Shown here one piece after another: positions 60,858 through 64,000 of a stretch of DNA of 64,000 nucleotides (the first letter of the stretch is position 1; each line of letters opens with the position of its first letter). The DNA is taken from assembly GCA_039621445.1 (NCBI GenBank), contig CP154955.1, positions 62,289,668 to 62,353,667 of the forward strand, read 5' to 3'. The position numbers and the translations under genes were made by a program. The DNA is from Euglena gracilis (taxonomy: Eukaryota; Euglenida; Euglenophyceae; Euglenales). Below the pieces are notes generated by a model that did not search any database, was not told the origin of the DNA, and saw only the letters and a program-made list of their open reading frames with translations.

Positions 60858-63003
60858 CATATGCATATGTGTGGGATGCTCTGGTTCTTCTGCTGTGGCT
60901 GGGTGTTGTGCAGAGGACTCCCCCGCACGCCGAGCCAGGGGGCAGGCTTTTCCGGCAACAGCTTTGAGGGTCAACCCTTAGTGGGCACCCCGGCTGTCCC
61001 AGCGCAGTGCCAATCAGGGGCTATTGTCTTTCTCTGCACTTTTGAGGTGGAAAACAGTTGGAGGTGGCATGTCTTTGGTTTGGCCATTGGCTGGTTACAA
61101 CGCTGCCAGCTGGACCCCCCCCCCCGGGTCGTTAAAAAATGCCCTGGTGGCAATGCACTTTCGGGCAAATTTTGGAGATTTTTTAACCAAAATTTTGGAC
61201 TGGCTGGACTGGAAAATGGCTGCTAATGAAAACGGGGTCCCGGGCTGGAGCACGGCCCAATCTGGAGAAACCGGCCCAGGGTGCCAAAAAATCGAAACCG
61301 TCAAAAACGTTCAAAAGAAACATTTTTTCCCGACCATTTTCGCCCATTTTTGACCCATTTTTTGCACCCCTGAAAGCGAAAAATCCGAAACCATTCTTGT
61401 GCTTCGGTGGCTGGAAATATGAAATCTTGGTGAGGGGCTGGAAAAACGCTGCTGGCTGCCCCCCTGGGGGTGGGGTCAAATTTTCTGAAGCTACGCCCTG
61501 ATTGCCCCCCCCCCCCAAATGAATGTGATGAAGCTGACTCCTCATGATTCCATACGATTGTTGTTAGTTTGGTGGTATTTTTGCATGCTTTGGGAGTTTT
61601 TCCATTTTCGTGATTTTTGTGCTACCTGGTGGAGCTGAAAACTTTTGCATTTTGGAGCTTTGTGACAGTCGCCCCTGTTTCTGTGCTGCGATATTCCTCT
61701 CTGATATGTGCCCTAAGGCGACCCATGTGTATGCTGTTCAGGCTTTTTTTTTCAATTGGAAATTGGTGGTTGTTTGCAATTTTGGTCCAATTATCACTAT
61801 GCATTCTGCAAGCCAACAGGAGGATTTTTTTCCTGTTCGTTTTGCTGCGGATTCACAATTTTGGTCATTTTTTTTAGATGGTTTGTTGAAGATGAATTCT
61901 TAAATGGGATTTGTGCCGAAGCAGAACGCCGAAACACGATGATCTACGGATTAGATTTTGCACCTGGTGGCATGGCATTTCTCATTTGCGTGTTTGTTGT
62001 TTTTGGGCAGCCTCTTTTCTCCAAAGTTTGAGCTTGGAAAAAGGCCACCCATCACAATGACAAATTTCTGAGCGCCATCCTGAAAAAAGAAGCCACATGC
62101 CTGCAGAAGAGTGGCACACCGCCTGACGGGAGGAAGCCTGGTGCCGACCTCTCGCTGTGTTTTTGAAGTTGGGGCTTTTTTTAATTGAGAAGTTGTCACA
62201 TTTTGTCACCGGGCACCGCACCAATGGCTCGTCATGGAGGTCTCCTTCTCCATCTGACCCCCCCCCAAATGAATTAAATTTCCACGCTGCTAACCAGTTT
62301 CCATTTTAAAACCCAAAATTCTGATTTTCGTAAAAAAAAACGTCAGGCAATGGGGCTGTGCTTTGTGGACGGAGCGACTTTTTGAACCTCAAACGGTTGA
62401 ACAAAGCCCCCATGCTGAGCAGCGTCTCTCGTTGAGTGGCCCTGCCTGCCGCTTGTCAAGGCTGGCTGGGCCTCCCACCAGCCCCCCTCCGGACAGCCGC
62501 CAGGGCCACTGGGTCGCCCCCCCTCCAGACCACCAGGACTGGGAATGAGCCACCTTGGGAGACACAAACGCACGTTCACAAAAGTATTTGCAGTTAGCAA
62601 ATCACAGGAAAAAGTCTTGATGGTTGGCACCCAATTATACCTCCCCCCCCCCCCAGGAAACTGTCATGCCCGAGAACCTGTCATGGGAAACTGTCAGGGT
62701 CCCCGGTACCGGCCAACCTGTCAGTATAGGAAGTTGTCAGGGTCCCCGGTACTGGCCAACCTGTCAGGTGACCGTTTCCCGGGGGGGGGGGGGGTAGGTA
62801 TGGTTGCCTCCCTGAGCTAACTGCCAATACCTCGCAACCTGTCTCCATTATTTCCTCACTCAGTCACCCAGCGTCTGTCACGAGGGCCAATACGCGCCAC
62901 CCAACAGATGCATACAACCTCGCAGGCAGCCCCTTTTTTTGATGAAGGGTTCCACTCCTCCCTTCCGTTTGCAGGCAGATTTTTGGGCCAATTTGGCAAA
63001 TTT

Positions 63004-63330
<327 letters not shown>

Positions 63331-63642
63331 GGCCGAAAATGAGAAAAAAATTGTTGCAATTCGTTTTCAAGGATTTTTTGCCTAACAGTTTCTTTTTCCC
63401 GGAGGGGCAATTTCCAGTGCGACTGATTCTTGTCTCTGTACAGCCTCTCTTCTCCCACCTCAAAGAACCACCCCACAATGCGTTATTTGGGTCAAAGCTG
63501 AAGGTTTTGATGACATTTCAGAAAAATTTGTTTATACGGGCAACATTGGCATTTTTTTTGTATATGTTGAAGAACTAAACCCATTTTTGGGACGATTTCT
63601 CCACAAATCTATTATTTTGTGGGAAATGAGAATGGGAGAAAT

Positions 63643-63666
63643 GAGAGAGAGAGAGAGAGAGAGAGA
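63643..63666. repeat. (GA)n microsatellite
   Basis: About 11 GA units. Confidence 0.95.
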
Positions 63667-64000
63667 AACTATAGTATTGTACCCATCTTGACCACTTTGG
63701 ATCAATTTTTCCTAATTTTGGGGGTTATTTTTCACCAATTTGGCAAATATTAGGCTAATTTGGGTCAATATGGGCATATTTTATGGCATTCTGGCCATTT
63801 TGGTGATTTTGGGCATTTTTTACAGTTTTTGTGGACATTGCTGGTGTTTTTGGATAATTTAAGTCATTTAAGGTCATTTTAGTTGCTTTTGGGGGCTTTT
63901 CGTGGTCAATTTTGGGTTGTTTGTGGTCCTTTTTTTGGTCCGGGATTCAAAATATCGGGCCGGGGTCCTCTACAAAAATATTCTCGACCGGCTACTGTGC

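Overview
The window reads as nuclear DNA of a photosynthetic euglenid, most likely Euglena gracilis or a close relative. Four things point there. (1) A light-harvesting protein is encoded as a polyprotein of repeated units behind a presequence with two hydrophobic segments, the plan known for Euglena LHCP precursors. (2) Conventional GT-AG introns are mixed with introns lacking GT-AG whose ends pair at positions +4 to +6 and -8 to -6, the euglenid nonconventional type. (3) Both genes start a few bases after an AG acceptor, as expected for spliced-leader trans-splicing. (4) GC-rich exons sit in a repeat-rich, T- and G-run-rich background. All exon models here were made by eye from the sequence.

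Layout: 1-8261 is non-coding flank with an intact hAT-like element (467-2252). 8262-15261 on the minus strand is a 13-exon ammonium transporter gene (456 aa). About 170 bases separate it from a divergent plus-strand gene, the LHCI-type chlorophyll a/b-binding polyprotein (15442-57716, about 1554 aa). That gene has four presequence exons (15442-16494), a 19.9-kb intron (16495-36402) packed with repeats and a few gene-like fragments, then seven repeats of a two-exon unit (36403-57716), the last ending in a stop codon. 57717-64000 is repeat-rich flank with no gene I can firmly name.

The gene logic: the presequence (signal peptide, Ser/Ala/Gln-rich stretch, stop-transfer helix) would send the whole precursor through the ER/Golgi route to the three-membrane plastid. 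There it would be cut at the ATAG/KKVRP-type linkers into about 200-residue antenna proteins. Within each unit, helix 1 and helices 2-3 lie on separate exons joined by a nonconventional intron; between units the intron is always conventional and phase 1. The ammonium transporter would be a membrane protein bringing in NH4+.

Repeats: several families of non-autonomous DNA elements with inverted ends beginning CAG and perfect or near-perfect 8-bp target duplications (hAT-like), foldback elements with long arms, clusters of GGTCGGGCCGACC palindromes, 43-bp and 33-bp tandem arrays, and two recent segmental duplications inside the polyprotein gene.
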